Program-made: the position numbers and the translations under genes
Shown: positions 1 to 11,600 of the stretch, piece after piece
Layout: each line of letters opens with the position of its first letter
Numbering within the stretch: position 1 is the first letter of the stretch
The notes under the pieces: generated by a model
The model's input: only the letters and a program-made list of their open reading frames with translations
Databases searched by the model: none
Told to the model about the DNA's origin: nothing
Assembly: GCF_947500325.1 (NCBI RefSeq)
Contig: NZ_CANMRQ010000003.1
Span: forward strand, 248,001 to 312,000
Source: an uncultured Lacinutrix sp.
GTDB lineage: Bacteria > Bacteroidota > Bacteroidia > Flavobacteriales > Flavobacteriaceae
Direction: 5' to 3'
DNA: 64,000 nucleotides

Positions 1-600
1 AATAAGAAGCATAAAACCAAAATAGATACCTTGGAGAAAGTCAAAATCATGTCCATATGCTACAAAATTAGAAAGAGCACCTACATTAAGAGGAAAAAAT
101 AATGGTTGATCACTCTTTACTCTAAGGTAAAATGTTCGTGTAACATCCTTATCAAAATCAAGTGCAAATAAATAATTACTAACTTCAATTTCTCGAGTAT
201 TAAAAGGTAAATCATCACCGGTATGACGCTTAGATATAAGTTTGTTTTCTTCATCAAATTCATAAAGACAGATAGAATCAATATAGGCAGAACCAACATT
301 AAGATAAAAATTATCTGCTATTACCTTCGTAACTTTAAATTTTACCCAGTAAGCAGATGCAGTACTAGCAAAGTTTAAAGTTTCTTGAGCATATGCTTTA
401 AACTTAATCTCTAGGTTTTCGTTTACAATGTCTTCTATAGACAATTCTAGAGAGGCATCTTCAAAATAATGGGTTTGTTTTCCAATATCACGTATTTCAG
501 TTGTATTATCTAGGAGAATCTCTGCCTGCCCAAATGAGCAAAGAGGAAATACTAACATAATCGATAAAAATCCTAAATAATATTTGAAATATGATACCAT
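1..600 (-). CDS. 7TMR-DISM sensor protein, N-terminal part (runs off the left edge)
   Basis: The frame is open from an ATG at 598-600 to the window edge, giving the first 200 residues. Seen: a signal peptide of about 24 residues ending near CSFGQ, a beta-rich extracytoplasmic domain of about 130 residues with the SAYWVKFKV and DSICLYEFDEEN patterns of the 7TMR-DISM extracellular 2 family, then the start of a first membrane helix (GIYFGFMLL). Family knowledge: such receptors sense small ligands, often carbohydrates, in the periplasm and signal through a C-terminal histidine kinase, GGDEF or HTH module. The output domain lies outside the window, so the effector type is unknown. It is divergent from the gene at 715. 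Confidence 0.8.
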   Translation of the reverse strand, partial: MVSYFKYYLGFLSIMLVFPLCSFGQAEILLDNTTEIRDIGKQTHYFEDASLELSIEDIVNENLEIKFKAYAQETLNFASTASAYWVKFKVTKVIADNFYLNVGSAYIDSICLYEFDEENKLISKRHTGDDLPFNTREIEVSNYLFALDFDKDVTRTFYLRVKSDQPLFFPLNVGALSNFVAYGHDFDFLQGIYFGFMLLI

Positions 601-714
601 TCTCAATACTTAATATTTTTAATAAATGAGCAAAATTATAAATTAAACCAATAGGATTTCCTAAAAAATTTGTTGTAGTTTTAGGTTGTAACTCGTAAGC
701 AAATTAATGAATGC

Positions 715-1575
715 ATGAACAAACTTAAAATACTGGAACAAAAAGCCAAGGATATTGTATCTAAAGTTTCTAATCACCCACAAGGTCGCTATCAATTACG
801 TTATGAATTCTATCAAAAGTACGGAAATCCTCTCATTAAAGGAAAAGAAGGCTTAGGAAATTCTGAATTAGCTTTTATTAACTGGGAAATAAAAAGAGGA
901 ACACTTAATTCTATGAGTGACTCAAAACCTGGCAGCCTATGGTGGAGAGAAGTTAACAGTCATTTTCTTTACTTAGCAACACTAGCCCAATTGATTAAAG
1001 AATCTGGTAGTACTTTTCAAGAATTACCCATTCCTGTTAACTTTTGGTTAGATTACATTAATTCACCTAATGAGCAAACATGGTATCGCGCACACAATTC
1101 AAGTATAATTTCTGGATATTATGCAGCAGATGCTCTAGCTTTTAATGAAAATATTTATGAACAATATTTTATGAATATCGTTCTATATCGTGTGCTTTAT
1201 GCGCAATCAATGGTTGAAGGTGTAAGTTTTGGCATATTGGGAAAAATATTTGGTAACCCTAGAGGTTGCGCCGTTTCAATAATCACACATATAGAATCTT
1301 TTTATCCAAGTCATTATCCGCTATCTAAAGAAGACATTAAATATGTTACTCATAATGCCCATAATTTCTTAGGATTGATTGAAGATGTTTTTGATAAAAT
1401 ATTTATTCTACCCCATTTAGATAAACTTTATGCAGAAGCTTCTCAATGGAATAGCTCTCCTGTTCTAAAAATGTTTATTAAAAATAATAAGCCAATCTAT
1501 CCAATTACTCAAAGTGAATTAAATAAAAACCATTTCAATAAAAAAATAAAGACAAAAGAAATCCCTACGCTTTAA
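715..1575 (+). CDS. Conserved hypothetical protein, partner of FAD oxidoreductase
   Basis: 286 aa, no signal peptide or membrane segment visible, so probably cytoplasmic. I do not recognise the family. It is rich in aromatic residues and histidine, with a helical central part (about residues 130-190) that includes HNSSIISGYYAADALAF and an HIESFYPSHYPL stretch. The C-terminal 30 residues are lysine-rich. Its stop lies only 12 bp before the FAD oxidoreductase start, so the two are almost certainly co-transcribed and may act on the same substrate. An earlier ATG at 711 is in another frame and closes after five codons, which supports the start at 715. Metal binding through the conserved-looking His and Glu residues is possible but unproven. 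Confidence 0.75.
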   Translation: MNKLKILEQKAKDIVSKVSNHPQGRYQLRYEFYQKYGNPLIKGKEGLGNSELAFINWEIKRGTLNSMSDSKPGSLWWREVNSHFLYLATLAQLIKESGSTFQELPIPVNFWLDYINSPNEQTWYRAHNSSIISGYYAADALAFNENIYEQYFMNIVLYRVLYAQSMVEGVSFGILGKIFGNPRGCAVSIITHIESFYPSHYPLSKEDIKYVTHNAHNFLGLIEDVFDKIFILPHLDKLYAEASQWNSSPVLKMFIKNNKPIYPITQSELNKNHFNKKIKTKEIPTL

Positions 1576-1587
1576 AACAACAAATCA

Positions 1588-3825
1588 ATGCAAAACAAAG
1601 AACAAAACAGAAAGAAAATAGCCGTACTAGGCAGTGGTATGTCTGCTCTAGCAAGTGTTTATGAACTTACTTCTTACGAAAACTGGCAAGATCATTATGA
1701 TATCACTATATATCAAATGGGCTGGAGACTAGGAGGCAAAACCGCAACTGGTAGAGGTCCAAAAGAAAGAATTCAAGAACATGGCATTCATATTGCGCAA
1801 GGTTGGTATGAAAATGCCTTTCGTTTAATACAAGATTCTTATAAAGAATGTGAAAAGCACAATTTAATGCCAAATAGCCCTTTCAAATCATGGGAAGATG
1901 GTTTTGATAGAGAAGACACTACATTATTAACTCATTTCGACCCTAAGACCAATCAATGGATTAAAAAGAATATTATTTTTCCTTCAAACGATTATATCCC
2001 TGGTCAAGGTGGACCATTGCCATTTTCAGCAATCGTACATAAAGCTCTAGGTCTTGTTATTGAAATTTTATTTGGAATAGACCCAAACAAAGATAGTCTC
2101 ATGAGCATGGCTTCAGAATCTGCAAAAGATATAAAAGCGCCTGAACATCATTCGCTTTGGGGAGATTTTAAAGCTAAATTTGAAGCCTTTGGAAAAAATG
2201 CCCTTAAACATGAAGGTGAAAAGTTATTGAATTATTTAGCCGAATTAATTCAGAACATGAGCAACATGGAAGATCATGACCATGCTAAACGAAAAGAGCA
2301 TCACTCTTTGATTAAAGAACTATTCGACTTGATTTCTAAATGGGTTACTAAGCTTATTAATTCAATAGCCGAACATAATGAATACTTTTATTGGCTAGCC
2401 GTATTTGTAGAATTTGGCTTAGTTAACATGAAAGGAACATTTGAAGATGTATATAACCCTGAAACTCATGAGCTGGATTATGAACGTATCAATGATTTAG
2501 ATTACCGTGCATGGCTTAAAAAACATGGCGCAAGTGATCGACTATTAAGCTCTGCAATGGTAAGGTTTCTTTACACGGGAACATTTCATAATTTAACTGG
2601 AGCTGACAAACAAGGTAGCCTGGCTGCTGGAGTTGGACTTCACTTTTTAACAAATTCTGCAGGTTACAAAGGTTCTTTCGTCTGGAAGTTTAAAGCGGGA
2701 ACTGCAGATACTATGATTACTCCAATTTATTTAGTATTAAAGAATAGAGGTGTAAATTTCAAGTTCTTCCATAAAGTAGAACAAGTACACTATTCAGATT
2801 CTGGTAACATTGAAAAAATATCTATGGCAGAACAAGTGACATTAAAAAACGGCACATATAACCCTACATACCCGCTCAAAGGTTTAGATGTTTGGCCTGG
2901 AGAACCGCTTTACGACCAAATAGATGATGAACAAGCGAAAGCTCTAAAAGAAGGCAAGTATGACATAGAAGAGTCTTGGTGTGCTTGGAAGAATGTAGGG
3001 CAAATTTCTTTAGAAAAAGGGACAGACTTTGATTATGTTATTTTAGGTATACCCATTGATGTTTTAGGAGGTAATGAAGGGATTTGTAAAGAAATTATTG
3101 CTAATAACGACGCTTGGAAGAATATGTACAATAATGTTAAAAGTATTCCTACAATGTCTATGCAATTATGGATTAAACCAACATTAAAAGAATTAGGTAT
3201 GAACTTACCAGATTGGGGCTTTCCTGAAGGATCATTACCTAATTTAGTTACTTATGCAGATCCTCAATATTCATTTATAGATATGTCTCAAGTAATGCCT
3301 TATGAAGATTGGAATGAAGACGAACCTGGTGTATTAATATACTATACAGGCTCGTTCCTAGACCCAGAAATTATTCCTCCATTCTCGGATCATAACTATC
3401 CACATGAGCAACTAGAACGTATTATGCGTGTTTCAGAACAATGGCTAAAAGATAAAATGGGTTGGTTCTTCCCTAATGCTACGACATTAGAGTATCCAGA
3501 AGGCATGAAACTAGATGTCATTCATGATTTTTCAAAAAGTGCCAAAACTGATTATGCAAGATTAAAAACACAATTCTTTAGAGCTAATGTAAATCCAACA
3601 GATAGGTACACTCTATCGCTTCCTGGTTCCAACAAATACCGTCTAAAAGCTAACGAATCTGGCTTTGACAATCTTATTATTACTGGAGATTGGATTAATT
3701 TTGGTGTTAATGTAGGGTATTATGAAGGTGCAATTGTTTCTGGTCTTCAAGCTGGACAAGTAATGAGAGATAAACTTGGTTTGCCTTCTGAAACGGAAAT
3801 TTTTAGTGGCGTGAAAATGAAGTAA
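1588..3825 (+). CDS. FAD-dependent amine oxidase / phytoene desaturase-like oxidoreductase
   Basis: 745 aa. The N-terminus has a Rossmann dinucleotide-binding motif (KIAVLGSGMSALAS; G15, G17, A20) followed by the YQMGWRLGGKTATGRG segment typical of the flavin amine oxidase and carotenoid desaturase superfamily. The C-terminus (ITGDWINFGVNVGYYEGAIV) is the matching FAD-binding motif near the end of such enzymes. At 745 aa it is longer than the usual 450-550 aa. The extra length is a largely helical insert around residues 170-290 with many charged residues and His. Family knowledge: these enzymes oxidise amines, polyenes or squalene-type lipids. The substrate here is unknown. No carotenoid synthesis genes are nearby. 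A strong hairpin terminator follows directly. Confidence 0.85.
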   Translation: MQNKEQNRKKIAVLGSGMSALASVYELTSYENWQDHYDITIYQMGWRLGGKTATGRGPKERIQEHGIHIAQGWYENAFRLIQDSYKECEKHNLMPNSPFKSWEDGFDREDTTLLTHFDPKTNQWIKKNIIFPSNDYIPGQGGPLPFSAIVHKALGLVIEILFGIDPNKDSLMSMASESAKDIKAPEHHSLWGDFKAKFEAFGKNALKHEGEKLLNYLAELIQNMSNMEDHDHAKRKEHHSLIKELFDLISKWVTKLINSIAEHNEYFYWLAVFVEFGLVNMKGTFEDVYNPETHELDYERINDLDYRAWLKKHGASDRLLSSAMVRFLYTGTFHNLTGADKQGSLAAGVGLHFLTNSAGYKGSFVWKFKAGTADTMITPIYLVLKNRGVNFKFFHKVEQVHYSDSGNIEKISMAEQVTLKNGTYNPTYPLKGLDVWPGEPLYDQIDDEQAKALKEGKYDIEESWCAWKNVGQISLEKGTDFDYVILGIPIDVLGGNEGICKEIIANNDAWKNMYNNVKSIPTMSMQLWIKPTLKELGMNLPDWGFPEGSLPNLVTYADPQYSFIDMSQVMPYEDWNEDEPGVLIYYTGSFLDPEIIPPFSDHNYPHEQLERIMRVSEQWLKDKMGWFFPNATTLEYPEGMKLDVIHDFSKSAKTDYARLKTQFFRANVNPTDRYTLSLPGSNKYRLKANESGFDNLIITGDWINFGVNVGYYEGAIVSGLQAGQVMRDKLGLPSETEIFSGVKMK

Positions 3826-3832
3826 TAATAAT

Positions 3833-3873
3833 AAAATGAAATAAGAGGGATTTTATCCCTCTTATTTCATTTT
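3833..3873. terminator. Bidirectional hairpin terminator
   Basis: A perfect 19-bp inverted repeat (left arm AAAATGAAATAAGAGGGAT, loop TTT) lies between the convergent ends of the FAD oxidoreductase gene and the S74 fibre gene. A-rich and T-rich arms on either side would terminate transcription in both directions. Confidence 0.85.
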
Positions 3874-3929
3874 ATTCTAAAACATAAACAATAGTTATCA
3901 AAGTGATATCTATAAGTTATAGAATATAC

Positions 3930-5453
3930 TTAATCATTATTATTTTCAATAATCGCTATATTAGGTTTCATATTTAATAATGCTTCTATCTTACTCAATC
4001 TAGCTTCCAATGCTTTGTTCTCCTTAGATTTAATACCATTGATTGCTTTTAAGTCTTCAATTTCATTTTGTTGCTCTTTTACAGCTTCTAACAAAACTGC
4101 CGTAAGCGACATATAATCCATAGATTTATAACCTTCTTCATTAGTTTTCACTAACTCAGGATATACTTTTTCAACTTCTTGAGCTATTAAACCTATTTGC
4201 TTATCTGAAGTAAAGTTTTGATCGGGAAAATCTTCTGTTTTCCAGAAATAAGAAACACCTCTCATTTGTTTTATATTCTCAATAACATTAGGTAGTGTTC
4301 TAATGTTTTTTTTCCATCTTTCATCAGAGCTGCAAGTACCACCTGTACAATTTACAGAACCATTTACATCTAACTTTACAGATGGATTATTTCTTCCTAT
4401 ACCTACTTCTCCAGCGGCATCTATAACAAATCTTCTAGCTCCCGCTGTATTATCATATATATGAAATTCTCCAGGATTAGCATCAAAAGCACCTTGAACA
4501 CCAACAAAAATTTCTCTTACACTATTTTTAGATACTATTCCTGCCCAACCATTACCTGTATTTTCTGTTCTTACTCGCGTACCATTACCTCCACTTGAAA
4601 TATGAAGCATATCATCAGGACTAGTTTCATTAATTCCAACTTCTCCTCCTTGGTTAATAATCAATTGCGTATTCCAAGAGATTGGATCACCTGCATTACT
4701 AGATGCTCCATCTGCATGTTTAAACTCTATCCAAGCATCATTATTAGTACTAGCAGTACCATTAATATCAATAAAGGCAGCATCTTCATTCCCTTTAATA
4801 TAAGTTTCATTAATTCCATAACTAGCATTCCATTTATGTTGTACTCTTCCATTTCCATCTTGAACACTAACAATATAATCTGAGGTACTTCCTGACATTA
4901 TAATACCTTCTGCTCCATTAGGTACCATAGTGTTAACCGTTGCATTTGCTGCAGTTGAAAAGATGGTACCTGTAGTTAGAGTATTTGTACCAATTAAATT
5001 GTTATTTGCAAGATTTAAATCTTGTGTTGCTATATGGTTGCCAAGATTGTCTCCAATTTCTGTTGTTTTAGAATGCAGTGCATATGGTACACTTAGTAAT
5101 TGTTGCGTACCAAGAGTTGTATAAGTTGTTCCTCCTGTAATATCTACACCAACCTTAAGAAAATAAGTGTTTGTAGACCAAGTAATAGTTGAAAAATCAT
5201 CCATAGTTGTTCCTTGTCCCAACGCAAGTGTAACCATACCTATATCTGTTGTAGTCACATTTTGCGTTTCGGTGTATACTACGGTTCCTGATGCGCTTCC
5301 TTGATGGATTACAAATTGTAGTGCAATATCTGTATTTGTAATTGAGTTTCCAGAACTATCTTTTATTACAGCTTGATAGTTAACTTGTTGTGGCGTTTGA
5401 GCATAAAGTTTACATGCTAGCAAAAGGAGCATAGTAAAGAGTACTTTTTTCAT
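3930..5453 (-). CDS. Surface fibre-like protein with C-terminal S74 intramolecular chaperone
   Basis: 507 aa. Signal peptide of about 18 residues (cleavage after CKLYA). Residues about 19-130 form an N-terminal domain (TPQQVNYQAVIKDSSGN...LLSVPYALHSKT) shared with the protein at 15493-18369. The centre has beta-helix-like repeats with GEVGINETSPDD and GEVGIGRNNPS motifs. The C-terminus is an S74 chaperone domain (SSDERWKKNI) in which S376 and K381 match the S-D-x-x-x-K pattern of the self-cleaving Ser-Lys dyad, followed by a coiled coil (QQNEIEDLKA). Family knowledge: phage tail spikes use this domain to fold trimeric fibres and then release it. In Bacteroidota similar proteins are exported to the surface. 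The role is probably adhesion, but this is inferred. Confidence 0.85.
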   Translation of the reverse strand: MKKVLFTMLLLLACKLYAQTPQQVNYQAVIKDSSGNSITNTDIALQFVIHQGSASGTVVYTETQNVTTTDIGMVTLALGQGTTMDDFSTITWSTNTYFLKVGVDITGGTTYTTLGTQQLLSVPYALHSKTTEIGDNLGNHIATQDLNLANNNLIGTNTLTTGTIFSTAANATVNTMVPNGAEGIIMSGSTSDYIVSVQDGNGRVQHKWNASYGINETYIKGNEDAAFIDINGTASTNNDAWIEFKHADGASSNAGDPISWNTQLIINQGGEVGINETSPDDMLHISSGGNGTRVRTENTGNGWAGIVSKNSVREIFVGVQGAFDANPGEFHIYDNTAGARRFVIDAAGEVGIGRNNPSVKLDVNGSVNCTGGTCSSDERWKKNIRTLPNVIENIKQMRGVSYFWKTEDFPDQNFTSDKQIGLIAQEVEKVYPELVKTNEEGYKSMDYMSLTAVLLEAVKEQQNEIEDLKAINGIKSKENKALEARLSKIEALLNMKPNIAIIENNND

Positions 5454-5484
5454 ATCATTAATAAGTTATAAGTTAATTATGATG

Positions 5485-5492
5485 CAAATATA
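5485..5492 (-). promoter_or_regulatory. Candidate -7 promoter element TATATTTG
   Basis: Matches the Bacteroidota -7 consensus TAnnTTTG on the minus strand, 32 bp upstream of the S74 fibre gene start at 5453. No convincing -33 TTG is present at the usual spacing. Confidence 0.5.
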
Positions 5493-5547
5493 GAGTACTA
5501 ACTATTTATTATTGACATGGTTTTTATATTGTTATATATTAGGTAAT

Positions 5548-5573
5548 AAAAAAACCACCCTTTTCAGGGTGGC
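5548..5573 (-). terminator. Terminator downstream of the giant M4-LRR gene
   Basis: Hairpin CCACCCT / AGGGTGG with a TTTC loop. On the minus strand it is followed by a run of seven T, placed about 130 bp after the stop of the 9.7-kb gene. Confidence 0.8.
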
Positions 5574-5699
5574 CATAATAAGTAAAATGAACTGCTATTA
5601 ATCAATCTACTTAAAAAAAGAATAAGTAAGAGTATATTCTTTTTTTAATCTTTCTAATGTTATTATTTATTTTTCATATTAAAACAATACTAAAGATAT

Positions 5700-8600
5700 T
5701 TAGTTTCCTCCTTCAGGTAACTGTTGTATAAATAAGTATGTTGATGTTGGTGGCCCTCCAAAAACAGAGTTAGATGGATTATTAAATATATTGTTTCTAA
5801 TATGCAATACATCACTAGTTCCTCCAGAATACACGGTTACGCCATCCATATCTATATCTGTTGTATTGTAGCCTGCAGATTGGTAACTTGCTACTGGTGG
5901 TCCTCCAAAAACTGAATTATCAGGATCATTAAATACTTGACTTCTTATGTTTGGCACATCAGATTCTCCTCCAGAATAATTTAGTTTCCCATCGCCATTG
6001 GCATCTCCTGCCCACATCGCTACGACTCCACTTGGCATATTAAAAGTAGTTTGAGCATCGGTACCATAAGTAATTTGATTATTAGCATCTGTAAAATCTA
6101 CAGTAGTAACAGATTTTGATAATGCTATAACATTAGAACTCATAATTCCTAAATGATTTCTATGCTTGATTGTTACATAATAATTATCTTCAGAGGCACT
6201 AAAACTTAAAGCAGAAGTCCCATCTACATCTACTACATCTCCATCTCTTTGTAATAAAGCTGACTGACTATATAACACTGAAGTATTATCGTTTTTATCT
6301 CTTAATTCTACCCATATCCAATCTACAATAGCATCGCTGCCAGTAACTGTAAATACACTTGTATTACAAGTTAAGTTATCTACATATGGACTCTCTGTTG
6401 GTATATAGTTGGTCAAACGTAAATCATCACGCATTAAACTCTCTTCCCCTATATTAGGGTTTAAAATAGCTCCCTGTAACATTACTTTTGGTGACAGGTA
6501 AATAACATCACAACTAACATCATTAAAACTGGCGGTTCCATCTACATTACTTGTCCAGTTATTAGTACTCCATAAAGCGTCATCTACTAAAATACAAGTC
6601 AAACTTGGATTATTTAAAGCATTGAATACAGTAAAATTGATATTATTTCCGTTTTTGGAATTTAAACTAGTTAACAGATTATTAGATACATCTATGTATG
6701 TTAATACTGAATTCAAACTCAAATCTAAGTCTACGATATCATTGTTTTGACACAATACACTTTCAAGATTTACATTATTACTAAGATCTAAAGCTACTAG
6801 GTTATTATTAAAAATAGTTAAAATTTTTAATAATACATTATTACTAAAATCCACTACTGTTAATCCACTATTAGATGCAAATAATTCTTCTAAAACTGTA
6901 TTACTTGTTATATTAATAGTTGTAAGATTTGCGTTATCTGTAATGTCTAGTATTTTTAGATTTAGATTAGTGCTTAAATTTAATGATGTCAATGCATTAT
7001 CACCTACATACAAATTCTCTAATGCCACAAAATCTTCGATACCTGTTAAACTTGCAATATCCTGACTTGTAGCGTTTAAATTAGTTACTACCTCAATTAA
7101 AGCAGTAGGAACCAGACCATCATTATTAATATCGTCGTAACCCAAAGTACCTAACCATGCTTCAAAATTAGTATCTGGAATAGCTGTATAACGACAATAG
7201 GTATCAGAGAAAATTGCTGTAGCATCTTTAGTCCACCCACTATAATCATTTGCTAAATCATCTACTAAAATACAAGCTAAATTAGTGTTACCTAAAGCAT
7301 TAAAATTTGTTACATTATTATTATTACCGTTTTTAATAGTTAAGTTTTCCAATTCATTGTTATATACATGTATTATTTCTAATGCTGTATTTAAGGAAAG
7401 ATCTAAGGTTGATAGGTTTGTATTGTAGCTATATAGATCTTCTAATAAAAGATTCTGTGATAGATCTAAAGTAACAATATCTGTATCAAAACATATTAAC
7501 CTTTTTAATAGCGTATTGTTAGTAAGGTCTAAAGTTGTTATATCTGTACTTCTACAATTTAACTCTTCCAATTGTGTATTGTTTGCCAAATTTAGAATTG
7601 TTATAGGATTTGCAGTACATTGTAACGCTGTTAAATTAACATTATTACTAACATCCAACGCAGCTATATTATTAAGATTACAATTAAATGTTTGTAAAGC
7701 TATAAAGTCTTCGATTCCAGTGATATCTGAAATACTTTTGTTTCTTACATCTAAGTCTGTAACAACTTCTATTAAAGCAGTTGGTACTTTTCCGTCATTT
7801 GTTGTACTATCGTCGTAACCTAACAATCTTAATTCTGCTTCGAAATTTGCATCTGGTATTAGAGTATAACGGCAATACGTATCTGAGAAACTTGTTGAAG
7901 CGTCTTTAGTCCATGTACTATAATCATTTGATAAATCATCTACTAAAATACATGATAAACTAGGGTTATTGTTCGCTGCAAAATTGGTGACATTCGTGTT
8001 ATTGCCATTATTAACATTTAAGAAACTTAAATTACTGTTATTCTGACAGGTTAATTCTAGCAATGCAATATTACTACTCAAATCTAGATTTGAAATATTG
8101 TTATCTTCAACAAATAGTGTTTGCAATAAGACATTATTTGCTAAGTCTAATGCAGTTAGATCATTTGCAGCAAGGTCTAAATCTATTAACTGTGTATTCA
8201 ATGAAACGTCTATGTTTGTTATTGAATTGCCATATACTTTCAAACTTTGTAAACTTGTATTATTTGTTACGCCTAGACTTGTTAAGCCACAATTGAAAGC
8301 ACTTAATGATAGTAAATTTAAATTGTTAGAAAGATCTATAGATGTCAACGAATTATTATTTGTAGATAATAAAACTTCTAGGGCAGTAAAATCTTCTATT
8401 CCTGTTAAATCTGCAATTGATTGATTTGAAACATTTAGATTGGTTACAACTTCAATTAATCGTGTTGGTACTCTTCCATCTGCAGAAGCATCATCATAAC
8501 CTAAAGCCTCTAATCTAGCTTCAAAATTAGCATCTGGAATTAATGTGTAATCACAATCTGTATCACTAAAGTTTACATTCCCGTCTATAATCAACCAATT

Positions 8601-11600
8601 AGTTGTTGAATATGCTGCATCATCTACTAAAACACATGCTAAATCTGCATTTCCTGTTAATTGGAAATTGGTACCTCCAGTAATATTTGTATTCGTACCA
8701 TTTTTAAGGTTCAATGAGGCTAAACTATTACTGCTTGCTCTAAATGAATTTAGCGCTGGATTATTGGTTAAATCCAGTGTAACAAAGTCATTACCACTTC
8801 CCCAAAAAGAGGTTAAAGCAACATTATTACTTAAATCTATTGCAGTTAAATCATTACCTGAAAGCCATAACACCTTTAAATCTAGGTTATTTGTAATGTC
8901 TAAACTAGTTAGTGAGCAGTTTTCCGCTTTGAAGCCTACCAATAAGGTATTTGCTGAAAGGTCTATTGTAGTAAGGTTATTACTCCTAATAATTAACTGT
9001 CTTAATTCAATATTATTAGTAACATCTATAGTGCTTAGCGAGTTATAACCTACATCTAAACTTTTTAATGCTCGGAAATCTTCAATACCAGTTAAGTCTG
9101 CAATGCCTTTGCTTTCTACATTTAATGTTTCTATAACTTCAATAAGCTGTGTGGGTACTTGTCCGTCTCCAGAAATATCATCATAGCCCTGAGCTTCTAA
9201 CTCTGCTTCAAAATTAGTATCAGGAATTGCTGTGTAACGACAATATGTACCATCATTAAAGGTTACTCCCGAATCAATATCAGTCCAGTTAGTTGTACTA
9301 TATGTTGCGTCATCAACTAAAATACAGGTTAAATCTGGATTATTGTTGACTCTAAATGTAGTTACATTTGTATTATTTCCATTTTGGACATTTAAATAAG
9401 TTAACTCACAATCGACACATTCTAAATCTTCTAATAGTGTATGATTACTAAAATCTATATTGGCAATGGTATTATAAGATAAATACACTGCCCATAATTG
9501 AAGGTTATTTGATACATCTATCTCTACTAATGAATTGTTTATGACATCTAATGTCTCTAATACTGTATTTGCACTAATATCTAATGAGGTAAGAAAATTT
9601 GTATCAATATCTAAATCTACTAAATCCGTATTTTGAGATACATCAATCGTTATTAAGCTATTCTCGAAAGCAAATATTTGTTCTAAAGCCACATTGTTTG
9701 AAACATCTATAGATGCAATGCTATTTTTTGAAAAATTAAGGCTTTCTAAAGCTGTATTTGAAGTGATATTTAAAGCTGTTAATATATTTGACGAACAGTT
9801 TAAATTTGTAAGTGCTGTAAAATCTTCTATACCCGTTAAATCTGCAATAGATTTACTAGAGACACCTAAAGAAGTTACCACCTCTATTAAGACTGTTGGT
9901 ACTTGTCCATCTGCAGTAATATCATCATAACCTAAGGCTTCTAAAGCTGCTTCAAAATTGACATCTGGTGTAGCTGTATAACGACAATACGTATCACTAA
10001 AGTTTGTTGTAACATCTTTAGTCCATGTGCTATAATCATTAGCAAGATCATCTACGACAATACAACTTAAGCTTGAATTTCCTGATGAATTATAATACGT
10101 AACATTAGTATTGTTTCCGTTTTTTACATTTAATCCAGTAAGATCGTTATCCTCAAAAGCTAGTATTGTTAACTGTGTATGGCTACTTAAATCAATAGAT
10201 CCTGAAACATTATTTCTTTCAAAAGCAAGAAACGTTAAAGCTGTATTATTGGTAACGTCTAAACTAGTTAATTCGTTATCACTTAAATCTAATAACGTCA
10301 ATGCTGTATTTTGAGATACATCTAGAGTTGTTAACGTGTTTTCATCTAAGTCTAATTCTTTTAAAGCGGTGTTTTGAGATACATCGATACTTGCAAGTCC
10401 ATTATTTTCATAAAATAATTTTTCGAGTAAAAGATTATTACTAATATCAATAGTAAGTATACTGTTATCCGAAATATCTAAATCTACTAAGGCTGCAAAA
10501 TCCTCAATTCCTGTTATAGCTGAAATATTTTCATTACGCACATCTAAGGATGTTACTACTTCAATAAGCGCTGTTGGTACTTGACCATCTGCTGAAATAT
10601 CATCGTAGCCTAAAGCTTCTAAAGCAGCTTCAAAATTAGCATCTGGAATAGCTGTATAACGACAATATGTATCGCTAAAACTTGTTGTTGTATCTTTTAT
10701 CCAGAAAGTATAATCTTTATTTAAATCATCAATCAAAATACAGCTTAGATTTGCATTTCCAGATGCATCAAAATCGGTTATAATTTGATTAAATCCGTTT
10801 TTAAAATTAAAAGAGATCAAATCATTGTCTGCACATTCAACTTGTGTCAAGGCAACGTTTGTGTTAAGATTTAATGTGGTTAAATTATTTCCCGAAAGTC
10901 TTAATATTCTTAACACTGTTTGATTTGATAAATCTATTGTAGTTAGATCATTATTGGTTAAGTTAATATTTTCTATTAACGGATTTTGTGAAATATCTAA
11001 ACTTGTTAATGAATTATCAAGTAAATAAACATGTGACAAACTTGTATTATTAGTTATGTCTAGACTTGTTATACCTGTTTGATTAAGATTAAGAACAGTT
11101 AAGTTTGTATTGTTAGCAACATCTACAGTTGTAAAAGTATTGTTTCTTAAATTTAGATTATCTAAAGCAATATTAGCACTTACATCTACAGAAGTTAGTT
11201 GATTGTATCTTCCAGACACATCAGTTAAGTTTGTATTTGCACCAAGATTTAAAGTTGCTACATCATTATTATCAAAATTTATGATTTCTAGGTTTACATT
11301 ATTACTAACATCTAAACTGGTTAACGTATTACCATTTAGATTTAAATCTATTAAAGCCGTAAAATCTTGAATTCCTGTTAAATCTGCTATAGATTGAGTA
11401 TTTACATCCAAACTCGTTACTACTTCTATTAAAGCTGTTGGCACTTGACCATCATTTGTTGCACTGTCGTCGTAACCTAATGTTCTTAAAGCGGTTTCAA
11501 AATTTGCATCTGGTATAAGTGTATAATTACCACAGTATAAACTAAAATTAGAGGCCGCATCTATATTGGTCCAATTGAGAGCACTCCATGCAGGGTCATC

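Noticed and set aside
7516-10314. Several plus-strand frames of 67-126 codons opposite the LRR modules
   Set aside because: They are antisense shadows of the biased codon repeats in the LRR coding strand, repeat in register with the modules, and have no family features.
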